From positions 6,634,001-6,698,000 of the forward strand of contig NC_063012.1 in the NCBI RefSeq assembly GCF_020509005.1: a stretch of DNA of 64,000 nt, written 5' to 3'. Source of the stretch: Fulvia fulva (taxonomy: Eukaryota > Ascomycota > Dothideomycetes > Mycosphaerellales > Mycosphaerellaceae). Both the position numbers and the translations under genes were made by a program. Under the pieces are notes generated by a model. That model did not search any database, was not told the DNA's origin, and was given only the letters and a program-made list of their open reading frames with translations. Of this stretch, positions 44,610 to 56,034 are shown piece by piece. Each line of letters starts with the position of its first letter. The first letter of the stretch is position 1.

Positions 44610-45812
44610 ATGGCTGAGACCCAATGGATGCCACCAACAGGCAACGCGCCGCAGTTTGGTCAAGACCGACCCGTCACAATCACTGCAAAGCAAGACAACT
44701 CGGTCGAAGTCAAGTTCAACAATGGAAGGACCATCCCGGACGTCGAAGCCATAGGACCAGACTCCGAGCCATTGCATTCATGGCAGCAAAGAAACAACAT
44801 CGATACTGCGAAGCAAGTCAAGCTGGTAAAGCTAGCTCACATGCGATATCAACACCCTGACCTGCAAACCATCACCAAGTTCCTGACCGACTTTGGTATG
44901 CACGTCGTCAAGCAACTAGACGATCAAGTCTGGTATCGAGGCTACGGAAGTGATCAATATGTGTACTACGCCCGGAAAGGCGAGAAGAAGTTTCTCGGCG
45001 GCACATTCGAAGTAGAATCCATGGCGGAATTACAGAAAGCAGCGAAGATCCCTGGTGCCGGCCAGATCATTGAAATGACTGAAGCTCCAGGTGCCGGCCA
45101 TATCCTCACACTCCACGACCCAGAAGGCTTTCCCATCAACCTGATCTACGGGCAAACCCCAGCACCCAAAGGCGACCTGCCCGAGAAAGTCATCTACAAT
45201 TACGAAGGCGACGATAAGCCACGAGTCAGAAAGTTCAACCGCTTTACGCCAGGTCCAGCCGCAGTCCACAAACTAGGGCACTACGGTCTCTGTGTGCAAG
45301 ACTTCCCAACCTTGCTAGAATGGTACACGAGGAACTTCAATTTCGCACCAACAGACTTTCTACATGTGCCCACTGGCGATGGGAAGACCAAGGACGTAGC
45401 CGTGTTTGCCCATATCGATCGTGGAGAAGATCCAGTGGATCATCACACCTTTTTCATGTCTACGAATCCAACCTCGCACGTTCACCACTCTTCATTCGAG
45501 GTTCATGATTACGATACACAGCATCTTGGTCACCAGTGGCTGGGCAAGCAGGGTTATACCTCCGTATGGGGCATCGGGCGCCATATCTTGGGTAGCCAGG
45601 TGAGCTCATTCGCAAGTCATCGAATTCTTATGTCACGTAGCTGACAGTTTCGCCAGATCTTTGATTATTGGTGGGATACGACAGGTAACATGATTGAGCA
45701 TTACGCCGATGGCGATCTCGTCAACAAAGACACGCCTGTAGGTTGGGGCCCAGCTGGGGACGAAAGTCTAGCAGTATGGGGTCCCGAAGTACCATCGTGG
45801 TTCTTGCACTAG
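44610..45812 (+). CDS. Extradiol ring-cleavage dioxygenase (VOC superfamily)
   Basis: Exons 44610-45599 and 45657-45812 (57-bp intron) give 381 residues. Two vicinal-oxygen-chelate modules are present: an N-terminal one starting KLVKLAHMRYQHPDLQTITK and a catalytic C-terminal one starting AVHKLGHYGLCVQDFPTLLE. The expected 2-His-1-carboxylate Fe(II)/Mn(II) ligands are seen as His in KLGHYG, His in SHVHHSSFEV and Glu in NMIEHYADGD, the last supplied by exon 2. The family (catechol 2,3-dioxygenase, 2,3-dihydroxybiphenyl and trihydroxytoluene oxygenases) opens aromatic rings next to the diol. The true substrate is not deducible. An in-frame Met at 44532 would add 26 residues without homology. 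It diverges from GPI11 over 365 bp; no catabolic cluster is adjacent. Confidence 0.92.
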
Positions 45813-46012
45813 GTGGAGGGATATCATGTGGTGGAGTCTATCACAAAATGGCAGCAGTATCTCCTCCGCCGGGTGATCCGTGCCTCCTGATCAGCAGTTC
45901 GCGACTTCCGCCCCCAAAACTCCGTGCTATGCATCTTGATGAATCCAGAATCCTACCGGCTTCCAGAAGGCTCACTGGGCCACGGCAATATTCCGAGGCA
46001 TATACAGCCCAT

Positions 46013-47251
46013 CTATGCCCTGTCCTGTCTGCGCCGGAGGTTACGTGTTCGCTTCATCAACTTCTTGTACTTGTGCTTCTTCATCTTGAGCTTTCGTTGT
46101 CTCTTGACGGAGAGAAGCAACATCTTTGCCCTTCGGGCACTGGGTGCTCGTCGAACGAATGGTTGCGTGCTTGGCTTATCCTGCATCTTCTGCTGCTGTC
46201 GAAGCTGATATGCTCGCGTTCGCTCGTTCATGCGTTCGCGGAAAGGATATCTCGATGCGCTCGTCGAACCCTCGATGGTGGCTTGATCCGAAGCACTGGG
46301 AATGCGAGTGATTGGGGAGAATGAGCCAGTATATGTACGCTCTCCAGATGCACTCGTGACCTCCGTTAGAATGAAAGTCGTTTCATAGCTTCTCTGTCTT
46401 GGCTTCGACGCCTTTTTCTTCATCGATGCCTTGGAATCTTCGGGAAATGGCTGAGGTGGTGGAGGCACTTGGAACGGCTTGAATGCAGCAACCTGCTCAT
46501 CCAAGCTCTTCAGTCGTGGTGCGCCGTCGAGATGTTTGACACCATCCTGGTTACTTGGGCTCTCTTGAATGACCTCCCATCGTACACTGTCGTCTTGTAC
46601 TTCGCTTGCACTGCCATCGAGGTTGTCAAAAAGACTGCCGAGGGCGTATACAACATCTTCAGGTCGCCTCTCAGCCGAGTTGCCGTTCTCCCAAGGATCG
46701 ACCTCTTTCCGCGATTCGAATATGCTCCAGAAGGCTTCCGAGCTCGCTACGGGCGGTATGGTAGTGGAGAGAGACAGTGGCCGGTGGAGGGCGAAGAACG
46801 AGGACACGGAGACATCTGGTCAGGAGGTCAGCAAGATTCCAGCATAGTCCACATTGGATGTCTGCTTACCGTTCTTCTCGAGATGTTGCGTACTAGGCAC
46901 TGAAGGAAGGCCTGCGAACCGGTTCTCTACTTTCTCTGCGGCAGCGGCTCGGGGTGATCGCTTCGTCCGACTGATTCTCTTCGGAGTTCTTTGTTGCGAT
47001 GTCGGCTCTGCAATGGGCGCCTTCTCCTCGGGCCCGCTGGAGGCCTTGGTGGCGGGCGCAGGCTTCGCACCGCTGGGACTGTTCTCCGGGGGACACGATG
47101 CCTTGCTGCTGGAGTGTCGCCGTTGATGAGGTCGACGGGCGGCTATGCACGCGGATGCGGCTGTTCGCTGGGCGGCGGTGGAGGAGGCGGTCGAGATGGA
47201 TGCATTGCACGTTGCGCGATGGGCCACGCGGGTGAGCTTCGTGGAGAACAT
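46013..47251 (-). CDS. COX24: Mitochondrial small-ribosomal protein mS38 (Cox24-like)
   Basis: Exons 47251-46870 and 46815-46013 (54-bp intron) encode 394 residues. The C terminus is the diagnostic COX24/AURKAIP1 domain: MLLLSVKRQRKLKMKKHKYK followed by KLMKRTRNLRRRQ. In yeast this protein is needed for COX1 mRNA processing and translation and sits in the mitoribosome small subunit. The N terminus (MFSTKLTRVAHRATCNASIS) is basic and Ser/Thr-rich as a presequence. The conserved middle motif LPSVPSTQHLEKN, split by the intron, joins DVSVSSFFALHRPLSLSTTI. The long low-complexity linker is usual in filamentous fungi. A longer open frame upstream of 47251 lacks any conserved feature. Confidence 0.92.
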
Positions 47252-47729
47252 CGCGATCGCTCCTCCTGGGCAGCGATGAGGTAGGGCGCTCGTGTGTTGG
47301 ATAGAGCGCAGGCCAAATACATGTATATGCCCCGGCCGATGTAGGTGAGCAAGAGGCGTGATGCGTGACAGCAGGAGCTGCCGTGACACAAAGCGAAAGG
47401 CGGCTGAACTGAACGTCTCGGCGGTCGGATCGGCTCTTTCGACAGGCACCTCACCTCACATGCTCCCAGTCACACCACCGTAGCTCCTCCAAGGATGCAT
47501 GCAAGTACGTAGCATATCTTGCGACTCTTGTTTCGGTGGCTGTGCCTGCTCGAACTTCAGTACACATTAGGGCTGATCATTGAACGGCGGCATCTCTTGT
47601 TTCCGAGCAAAGCGAAGCACATTGCATCTACGGTATAAGTAGATCCTGTCTTCCTCTTTCTTCTCCCTCTCGCCATTAACGACACCAGATTCATCAGAAC
47701 TCCACAGTACTTCAGTACCGTGCGCAGCA
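47252..47729. promoter_or_regulatory. Divergent promoter region, mS38 / AhpC-TSA-like gene
   Basis: Head-to-head spacer of 478 bp. No gene or specific motif can be supported. Confidence 0.45.
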
Positions 47730-48481
47730 ATGGGAGCAATCAATGGCAACGTAAATGCTTCTGAAAAGGCATGGGCCCGTCAGCACCCAGAGCCAAAGTT
47801 GCTGGAAGAAGCAGGAGAATTCAAGATTAAAGACGAAAATGGCAAAGACATCCCTCTTCAGTCCCTCTACACCGACAAGGACCCCAACGAGCGCCAGCTG
47901 GTAATCTTCATCCGCCACTTCCTCTGCGGCAGCTGCGAAGAATACGTCCGCGCTCTGGGCAAAGACCTCCCACCGTCCACTCTGTCCTCCGCACGCGTCA
48001 CCCTGACTCTCATCGGCTGCGGCGATCCCAAATGTATTCCCGACTACAAGAAACGCACCAACTGTCCCTGCGAGATCTACGCAGACCCGTCCCGGCAGAT
48101 ATATCAGAAGCTCGGCATGGTCTCGAATCTGAGGAAGAGTGCTCAGAAGCCGCAGTATCTTACCAAGGGATTCGGATCGATCATCTTCAGCTCGTTCGTT
48201 AATGCTCTTAAATCCCCCTCCGATGCTCTTGGTGCAGGGCCACCAAGTCAAAATGGTATGTTCACCCTGTCACTCAAAGGTGTTCACCAACAGCAGTCTA
48301 CGCGGAGGCTGTTCTGCAGCACAGACTCTTATGATATGCGTGGAGTTTGGTCTTCCTCTGACTTGTGATAGGCGGCGAATGGCTTTTCAAGGCTGGCAGT
48401 TTGCAGTGGTGCCACAGAATGGAAGATACCACCGGGCATGCGGACACTTCCGAATTGAAAGAAGTGCTAGGCATCGAATGA
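47730..48481 (+). CDS. AhpC/TSA-2 (peroxiredoxin-like) antioxidant-fold protein
   Basis: Exons 47730-48255 and 48372-48481 (116-bp intron) encode 211 residues. The fold is thioredoxin-like (AhpC-TSA_2, PRXL2 group). The segment VIFIRHFLCGSCEEYVRALG carries a CxxC-type pair at the peroxiredoxin active-site position, and the second half has GFGSIIFSSFVNALKSP and the typical ending GGEWLFKAGSLQWCHRMEDT. Proteins of this group are thought to act in redox control, but their enzymology is poorly known, so peroxidase activity is not claimed. Two further Cys pairs (IGCGDPKC and NCPC) are unusual and could bind metal or form disulfides. No targeting peptide is seen. The splice restores the conserved QNGGEWLF segment. 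Confidence 0.88.
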
Positions 48482-48851
48482 TGCGAGCATCGAGCTGGCT
48501 AGGAAAGGACGCATTTCTGCTTACTTTGATTGCTGCTGCATTCTGCTGATACCCTGTTGATGACTCGATATTGTTTGGCTTTTTGCGAGAAGAGCTGCTA
48601 CTTGTTGCGCATCGAGCGACTTGCTACTGACCTCAGTCTACCTCAATGAGGCGCGCCTTTTTTATGCACGGGACTCCACTGCAGACCTGTACTACTCAAA
48701 TGCTGCCCAGAGGGCCTCCTGAAGCGCAAATGCGCGCCCTCGTCACGAGCTACTGTCTTGAAGTAGCGCTCTTGGGACGTCTTTTGGGTTCCAGCTTGCG
48801 GATCTGTTTGCGTGTGTGCGACAGCGCCATGTTCGACCATTAGTGTCCACG

Positions 48852-50193
48852 TTACCGCTCGCCGAGCTTCTTCAATGCTTGTGATCCCTGTTCTTCCCAC
48901 TCCTGCTTCGACACCCACATGCCTTCCTTATCAGCCATGATGTTCGCCAGCACAGCGCCACCCAAGAATACCATGTGCCTCCTCCGCGGCGGATCTTCAA
49001 TTCGAACCTTGAATTTGTTCAACCGCTCTGGATTTCCACCCAGCACTTTCGTCAGCCACAACTGCTTGATTTCCTTCTCCATGCGCGACGGTAGTCCAGG
49101 GTACATGCTGCTGCCTCCAGAGAGGACAATCGCTTTGTATAGTGATGATCTGATGTCGACATCTGCAGCCTGGATCGTGTTGAAGAGGAATTCGGCAATA
49201 CCAGGTTGTTCGACATCGACGAGGTGTGGTTGAAAGAGACATTCCGGAGCCTCGAATCGCTCGCTCCCTACCCTGATGACTCGGCCGTCGGGAAGGGTGT
49301 AAGACTCGACCAGTACTGTTGTGTCTTCACTCAATCGCTGGTCAAGAGCAAGATCATAGGAAACGTAGCAGAGCTTCTCCTTGATGGCGCGGACGGTTTC
49401 GAAGTCGGCTGTTCGGTTGAGTGCATAACCTCTTCGAAGCAGTAATGAGATGAGGTTCCGTGTGACGTCTCGGCCGGCGACATCCAGCCTTCGGGTCAGG
49501 TGGTTAAGGACTGTGCTCTCGTAGACCGGTACGATATGGGTCACGCCGTCGCCCGAGTCGACCACGACACCAGAAGACAGGCCCTGAGCATATAGTGCCA
49601 GCACCGCCTGGATGGCGACATAGACTCCGCCAAAGTTGTATCTTTCAAACATGACTTCGCACATCTGCTCGCGGTTCTTCAGAGGGTTCATTGGTGGTTC
49701 CGTTAACAGGATTTTGCGGCCAGCCGGGTCGATGCGCATCTTCTCGAAGAAAGTATAGTCCCAAAGATGTTGCATGTCTTCCCAGCGCTTGACTATGCCG
49801 TTCTCCATCTGTTGGACAAATGGTCAGTACCATGTATTCCAGCGACTGTGCTTCTTCATGCGCATACCGGGTACGTTATCTGTAGCATGGATCTTGCCGC
49901 AGCTGCCTCATCACCACACATGATATCCTTCAGCTGTATATCTCCTGGTGCCTGCTCTTCGGTTCGCAAGATGGGTCGACCGACGATGGATGGGTATTGG
50001 TGATCGGGGAAGTTCTGTTGGTAGAAATCTGTCAGACCGGACTACAGCACAAGCAGGACATGAGAGGCAGACTCACTTGCCCAGCATAGCCAGCCTTGAG
50101 GAAGCCGGTACCTCCATCGAGCACTACCAGCAACATCAGCAAGCTTCAGGACAGGCGGTCGAGGCATTGCGTACCGATGGGCGCTTCCGCCAT
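48852..50193 (-). CDS. ARP2: Actin-related protein 2 (Arp2/3 complex)
   Basis: Exons 50193-50175, 50123-50077, 50014-49868 and 49808-48852 (introns 51, 62 and 59 bp) give 389 residues. Arp2 is one of the two actin-like subunits of the Arp2/3 complex that nucleates branched actin at endocytic patches. Signatures: [20 protein letters not shown] (phosphate-1 loop), [53 protein letters not shown] (phosphate-2), and the adenosine loop [20 protein letters not shown]. The C-terminal [20 protein letters not shown] is typical of Arp2 rather than actin. The 19-base first exon is supported because it completes the N-terminal strand in phase. Confidence 0.96.
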
Positions 50194-51026
50194 ATTCGCA
50201 CGTCTCCGGTGAGGTTCAGTCCGTTGGTGCGATTCTGATCCGTCTACGAGTTTACGAACGTGCAGTGTGTATGCGCAAATGGTCGAAGGAAGCTATTATG
50301 TGTAAGTGCTGCAGGTGCCTGAACTGATGAGACGTCAAGTGAGAGGTAGCGAAGCAGCGGAACGGACCCAGCCCCAGCCCCACGCTGCTCTGCCAAGACT
50401 GCTGACGACTGTCAAATCATCAAGACGATGCTCTCCATGTCCTCTTCAAGGCGATGAACTTCGTTGCACCAACATCTAGGGCCGTCGTGGGGAATAGAAT
50501 CAATCGTGGGACGCAGATCTCGACATTAAGAAAAACGTTATTTACAAGTTGCAATGCCTCATCACTTGCTAGCAGTTTAACCTGGGTCATCGCATAGGCA
50601 GACCCATTCTCGGCGTAAGACTTGCTCTTCAGCCTTGCTCTGGTCGCCTGACTGATCGTTAAGTCGGTCGGAAGGTCCGCAGAGCATATAAACATCGCTG
50701 GCGCCCGGAACTGCCGTACGGTTCAAGCGAGAGACAGCATCAGCCCCATCCTCTGCGATACAGCGCACTTTCGAACGACACGCGGGCAATAAAACATACA
50801 CTAAGTTGAAATAGGTCGAACCGTTTGCTCAGCACCGACCCGCAGCGCGAGTTCCAAGACGATTTGGACGAAATGCTGACGTCAATACAGATTCGCTGGG
50901 CGGCCTGTGAGCACCATGTTCTCTCTCGCGGAATCTTGCCCGAGAAAAAACATGTACAGCCGCGTCGTTCAGTGTGAGTCCTGCTGCAGCACGCTACGTT
51001 GCCTTGAATGATGGCTTGACCGCGCG
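50194..51026. other. Intergenic, no gene seen
   Basis: A minus-strand frame at 50420-50695 (91 codons) has moderately protein-like composition but no domain, no intron-linked extension and no recognisable start context; it is not called. Confidence 0.45.
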
Positions 51027-52390
51027 CTACGAGGAGTCGCTGAACACAAACGTTGCGGTGCCTGAGCTGAGCGAGACCTACAACTTGAGTTAGTCCAAGT
51101 ACATCACACGGGTTTGAGGTGTAAGCTCACCGTACAGCCGGTCGTGGAGCTGCAGTCGTCGTAGTTAGCACCGCCGCAGTACTGGCCATTGGAGTATTTG
51201 CAAGTGCCGGAAACGCCATCGCCGATGATCTCGACACAGTAGTCAAGCTTGGCGTTGGTCGTGGGTGCGTTCTGCATGATGGAGAGCCAGGCAGCACCGT
51301 TGCTGTAGCCGACACCCAGGTTGAGAGGAGCGAAGTTGCCCCATGGGTTGCTGGAATCACCCCACTGGCAAGCCTTTTCGACGGGAACACCTGCTGGGTT
51401 GACGTAGTACTGGGCGGAAGTTTTGCCACCTTGCCATGTGTAGTAATTGTCCGCATCCGGGCAGGTCAGGTTCGAAACGCCGTTTCCTGGGACATCGACT
51501 GGAACAGTCTCACTCTCCGTACCGGGGTAATCAGTACGGCACACGGCAACGTTCTTGGTCATCTTGTTCTGCACCAGAATTTGCACCTTCTCGGAGCCCT
51601 TCATACACAGGCTGGCGCACATGCTTGGGTTGGTCAGGTGCAATTTGCCACCTGAGCACTTCAGACCGCCAACGGACTGGCCTGTGGAGCCTTGCGTGGT
51701 AGGCCACTGGGACTTCTGGTAGCCAGGTGGGCACGCATATGAGCAGTATGAGCCCTCCGTGCACGAGCCTCCCGAGGTGACCGTCATAATGTTGGAGTAA
51801 CCGCCAGCAGCGGAAGAGCCAGGCTTCTGGACACCTGTCCATCCACCAAGGCCAGCCCAATCGACCGCAACTGCTCCGTATTTAGATGGGAAGGTGGAGC
51901 AGTCAAGCTCGCCGTCGGGGAAGTCTGCGTCGACGCCGGTGGCATCAGAGCCCCAGCCTCCACCTGATCCGCCGCCGTAACTTGGAATAATATTCGACAC
52001 CGCAGAGTGGACAGCCGCCGCGGCGCTAGAGACCGGGTTGTAAGGCATCGGCGTCGGCTTCGTCTCCTTGGTAGTCGAGCTTGAAGTTGAGGTCGAAGAT
52101 GATGCAGAAGTCTTCGGTGGGTTATACGAGGGCGGGGCCTTTGACGTGAGCTGCCCGTCGTTGGCAAACACCAGACTTCCGTTTTTGATGCCTTGCTGGA
52201 CTTCCGATTCGGAGACGGTCTGGCCATTGAGGACGTAGACAACCTCCAATGGTCCAGGGACAGTCACATAGTCTGGCGCGGCATCGGCATTTCGCGCCTT
52301 GTGGATGTGTTGGTGCTGGTGATGACCGTGCGGTTGGGCAGCCGAGACGGCGACAGCTGCGCTGAGGAGCGCAAGAGAGATTTTCACCAT
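51027..52390 (-). CDS. SUN-family cell-wall beta-glucosidase (Sim1/Uth1/Sun4 type)
   Basis: Exons 52390-51131 and 51077-51027 (53-bp intron) encode 436 residues. The signal peptide is MVKISLALLSAAVAVSAAQP, followed by a His/Gln-rich pro-region, a Ser/Thr-rich linker and, from about residue 160, the Cys-rich SUN domain: FPDGELDCSTFPSKYGAVAV, GSCTEGSYCSYACPPGYQKS, LTNPSMCASLC, and GVGYSNGAAWLSIMQN. SUN proteins are fungal-specific wall proteins of septation and wall remodelling with reported beta-1,3-glucanase activity (GH132). The 17-codon last exon supplies the conserved VSLSSGTATFVF after the GCT that ends exon 1; without it the frame runs into a non-conserved tail. Confidence 0.94.
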
Positions 52391-54005
52391 GGTTGCGGAC
52401 GCTTCGTATGATGCGCGATGATGCTCGGTAAGTGAGAGGTGGAAGAGGTGCTATCGTTGTCGGCCCGGTAAGAGGTATGTCGTTCGTTCGTTTCGTGCGA
52501 GGATGAGCGAAGAGGCTGGGCCTGGCACGGGAGGATGAGGTCGAAGAATGTAAGTCGATGGCGTGGGTGGTGGTGAGCTGGTTTCCAATGAGTGAACACG
52601 AGCAAAGGCTCGAGGTGGAATACAATGAACGGGCGGAGGGTGAGCTGCAGCGCTGTCACAGCGTCAGACTGGTTGTCTGGTGTTTCGCGGTGTACTGCAA
52701 CGAACTGGCAGAGGAAGCAGAGGAGCGCGGGCGATGGAAGCCAGGCGTGCAGGGAGGGAGTCTTGAGATAGCCCTGCTCAATTTCTCGGCTGCCTCCAGC
52801 CGAGATTACAAGCGGCAACTTCGGCAACATGCACCTGTGCACGACCCAAGCAGCAGATTCTCGAATTTCTCGTCACAACGGCGTCTAAGCGAAGTCAACC
52901 TTGAACCATCACATTATTCTACTACATGAGAGCTACTAGACACTTCTGTAGCGTGACCCTCGCCGCAAATCGTGTACGCCGCCTTCTCATGATCAAGCCT
53001 GTCGCATTCACCAGGAAATCCGCATCGCAAGAGCCAAGGACCGAGGGGATACGGCAGGTGCTCTGGCGAGCTCACACAGTTGACCGCTGACGCTGCACAC
53101 CGTCGCCTCCGCGGTGCGTCGTGAACACATGCATGGCACATTATTGTGTCGGTGTGAATTGGAGCTGGGCACGACAGGCATCATGCCCGGTCTTTGCTGT
53201 AGAAAGCGTTATGGGCGGGACGGGGATACTTTCACGAAAGAGGCAAGAGCGATCTTGTGGATGTGGCCCGTGGGGCGTGGCTTGGCCGCTTGGTATCTGC
53301 ATTTTAGCGGCGAAGTCTCGCTGCGGCTTGGCTGCATTCCTCCAAGTCAGACATATAAACATCGTGCCCACCAACACCCTCGACGAACGATCACCAGTCT
53401 TCATTTGATGGCACATTGCGGTGCGGACACACTGCGGATGCGCGGCGACTGCGAGCCACCGAACACCATGGGGTGGCACATTCACGCTGATGCAGCACCG
53501 TGTCGCGTGTCACAAGCGCTCTGTGTCTCTTATCTGGAGACTGGTCGTGACCGTGCAACCAAGCTCAATGCTGTGCACGTCCTGATCCAGTAGCTCTTCG
53601 ACACCATGAACTGTGTGCGAGTCATGCGGCTATTATTCACCATTCCTCTTGCTTACACCAACGAGGATTTGATACGAGACGCCACATCACCAAGACTGGC
53701 TTACAATCAGTATTGTCCTGCTCTCTCAAGACCAGCAACAGCCACGGATTCGAAGCCACCGAGGCCGCGATAGCGCTGTGCTCCTAGTACATCTATTTTA
53801 CAGCCAACGGCAGCGGAAGACCATTGCATTGTGAACTTCAGTGAGACTGATGCAGGTGTCTTGAGCAGTCTTGCGGGTAAAAGTAGCAGGCCCGTCGTCT
53901 TGGATATGCCCCGGCGACGCTGAAATCCACTGCATCATGATCCTCCAAGCTCGCTCTCCAGTCGACGACTCCGAATCGAGCGAATCCATAAGCAGTGCGT
54001 ACCCC
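52391..54005. other. Intergenic 1.6 kb, no gene seen
   Basis: The left part is the SUN-gene promoter. Plus-strand frames at 52558-52929 and 53114-53593 carry no recognisable sequence. The right edge meets the stop of the GH5 pseudogene. Confidence 0.5.
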
Positions 54006-54652
54006 TCAAGCATATGTCTGGAGAATCGGTCCATAGGTATCGAACGCTGGTCCATCTTTTGGCTCCAGAGAACATGTAGTCACCCCACCTGTTACACAGT
54101 CAGTATAGTACGCTTCGCAGTTTGAAGGCTATTGCGATTACCATGGTCCAGCTCCCCACCATAGGGCACCGCTCCAGACATCACTGTTTGTTTGTACGTA
54201 ACTAAGCATGTCTTCAACCGCGGCCTCGCAGACATCGTTGACTGCGCCAGCAAACTCTCCAAGAAGCCCAAGTTTTTCGTTTGCCCTGAGCTATTGAGAT
54301 GCTAGCTCAAGCCTTTCGCTTCCGATTGTTTTGCTAACGCAATCCTCGCTGGTACCACTGCCATCAGAGTCTAGGTACTGATGCATCTGATAGAGCAGCT
54401 TGTTCTGGGGATCGGTCAGGTTGCCCATGGTATCAGCGTTTGTCTTGCCGTCCGTGCCGGCGGCGGTAGTCCCTGGAGGATTAGGGGGTCGGTAGTTGCT
54501 CAACACCGAGAGAACAGAGTGTTCAGCCGTTACGAGTCTGCAAAGCCCTGTGTAGTTGTGTTGTGTCGAAGGGCAGCGGCATTGCTGTCCAGGACAGCAT
54601 AGCCAGCTTATAACGTTGCTAGCTTTGCCATGACAGCATATGCACAGTCTAG

Positions 54653-54718
54653 CCGTGTCGATCCCCATGCACCCGGGAAGCGGGTGTTGGACAACCCAGT
54701 GATATTGGACACCTCAAC
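54653..54718 (+). repeat. Left terminal inverted repeat of Fot1/pogo derivative
   Basis: 66 bp starting gccgtgtcg, matched by the reverse complement of 55757-55822 at 64 positions. Confidence 0.9.
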
Positions 54719-54740
54719 GATATCAATGAGGTGTATTCAA

Positions 54741-55379
54741 CTATCTATTGGCTATATCGTCCATACAGGCAAGCCATATTGGCATAATCTTCCGTCTCTC
54801 CACTGGATAAGCAGGTCTGTTGTATGTCCCCTTGATAAAGCTCATAATCTTGCTTATCCGGTGTCTCAATTCACCTGTTCTTGCACGTGCTAGCTGGGCT
54901 TCAAGCTGCTTTACTGTGTTCTCTAGACGTTCTTGTATAGCAGCTCTTGCGTTGATAGCCTTCATGACACCTCCACGCTGAAGGTGTTGTCTCTTCTGAG
55001 TGTTGCGAGCATTGCGAGCGTTCTAGCGGACCGTGGTGTTGTTCAATTCAGCTACTGCTTCGGCGCCCTCAACGAGAGCAATCTGGGCTCCACGGAAGAG
55101 TGGCTCCAGTCGCTGCTTAATAGACTCATCTATCAATGGATCAGCTATAAACGCAGCAGTGTATCGACCGAAGGTCCTCACTGTTGTTGGAAGCTGCTTA
55201 TCGTTGACAATTGGCTCCGGTGTTGAGACTCGTTTATTCGATCGAAGAGCAGCTAGGTCTTGCCTTGCACGAGCCAATATTGGCTCCGGATTGAAGGGGT
55301 AGATACCACACTTCTCGAAGCCGCTTATGATGGTTGTTGGCTTCATTGCTTGCCTTCTGAAGGCCTCGAAGTCATGCAA
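54741..55379 (-). pseudogene. Fot1/pogo transposase C-terminal fragments
   Basis: Minus-strand frames encode FEAFRRQAMKPTTIISGFEK followed by CGIYPFNPEPILARARQDL, the post-catalytic segment of Fot1-like transposases, and after a stop a coiled Glu/Arg-rich tail (AAIQERLENTVKQLEAQLAR). The catalytic DDE region expected before this segment is absent. Confidence 0.78.
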
Positions 55380-55699
55380 GAACTAGGTCCAGTATGGTAT
55401 CGCTTGATGATCGAATTTGCGCTGATCTGGACCATCCGGAGTCGCGCGGATACGCCTATCTTGTCACACCTCCTCAAGTAGGTTGCAAGAACAGCTTCTT
55501 GATCGTCTGTCAACACCGTGTGCGTACGCGGCCGTGTGCTGCGTGAGTTGTGACCGAGAAGTCGTCTTCTGAAGCGTTGGTAATCGACACCCCAGTTGGC
55601 GGCTACCTGCTTGACAGGACCTGGATTTGACGCGTCGCAGTACCACTGCACGGCCTCACTGATGAGCTCCTCTTCTTCACGATAGATGGAAGCAACCAT
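55343..55699 (-). pseudogene. Fot1/pogo transposase N-terminal (HTH) fragment
   Basis: 118 codons from MVASIYREEEELISEAVQWY contain a Psq/Tc5-type helix-turn-helix (PGPVKQVAANWGVDYQRFRR, RRLLG) and the linker toward a CENP-B-like second domain (LTDDQEAVLATYLRRCDKIG). The frame then meets the deletion junction and ends. Confidence 0.8.
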
Positions 55700-55756
55700 A
55701 TTGATGAGATAACGCGTGTTGAATGGAAGATACGCGTGTTGGAAAGCGTGGTTTTA

Positions 55757-55822
55757 TTGAGGTGTCCAATATCACTGGGTTGTCCAACACCCGCTTCGCG
55801 GGTGCATGGGGACCGACACGGC
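55757..55822 (-). repeat. Right terminal inverted repeat of Fot1/pogo derivative
   Basis: Inverted copy of 54653-54718, two mismatches, followed by the TA target duplication. Confidence 0.9.
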
Positions 55823-56034
55823 TAGAGATGACTCACATGTCCATGCACCAGTGTAGGCATTGCCTTCAACGGTGATATACTGGGTGGTGGCACCAGCACC
55901 ACGGATTCCATCGATGGCGGCCTGATTGAGCTGAGCGACAAGAGCACCTTCCATGTCATGGAACTGTTCTCGTTAGAGCTTCGCTGGTGGAGATCAAGGT
56001 CAATCAATGTTCATACCTCGTTGTTCGTGTCATG

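Larger units (their letters stand above)
54653..55822 (-). mobile_element. Fot1/pogo-type transposon, internal-deletion derivative
   Basis: A 1170-bp element bounded by TA duplications (54651-54652, 55823-55824) and 66-bp terminal inverted repeats differing at two positions (54653-54718 and 55757-55822). On the minus strand it still encodes the N-terminal helix-turn-helix DNA-binding region and a C-terminal region of a Fot1/pogo transposase, but the central DDE nuclease core is missing and the two parts lie in different frames that overlap near 55343-55379. It is thus non-autonomous. The nearly identical repeats and open sub-frames suggest recent activity with little RIP damage. It sits inside an intron of the GH5 remnant. 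Confidence 0.9.
54006..56034 (-). pseudogene. GH5 endo-beta-1,4-glucanase pseudogene, interrupted by a transposon
   Basis: Read right to left, the remnant gives an intron (55964-56016), an exon with [38 protein letters not shown], a second intron that now contains a 1.17-kb transposon (55836-54473), then [20 protein letters not shown] and [11 protein letters not shown], later [20 protein letters not shown] with the nucleophile Glu, a third intron (54141-54089) and WWGDYMFS. These are hallmarks of fungal GH5 cellulases. Lesions: the 5' part with signal peptide and first barrel strands is absent; the family Trp after ASQ is a TAG stop (54291-54293); and about 2 bases are missing near 54067 so the conserved FSLEP ending is out of frame, although its frame then continues (GPAFDTYGPILQTYA) to a stop at 54006. 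The gene is therefore dead even if the transposon-filled intron could be spliced. Confidence 0.85.

Noticed and set aside
25519..45812. Secondary-metabolite or aromatic-degradation cluster formed by monooxygenase, amine oxidase and extradiol dioxygenase
   Set aside because: These enzymes are separated by many housekeeping genes and there is no core synthase, transporter or cluster regulator.
50420..50695. Minus-strand 91-codon frame between ARP2 and the SUN gene
   Set aside because: Composition is moderately protein-like, but there is no domain, no splice-linked exon and no supporting context.
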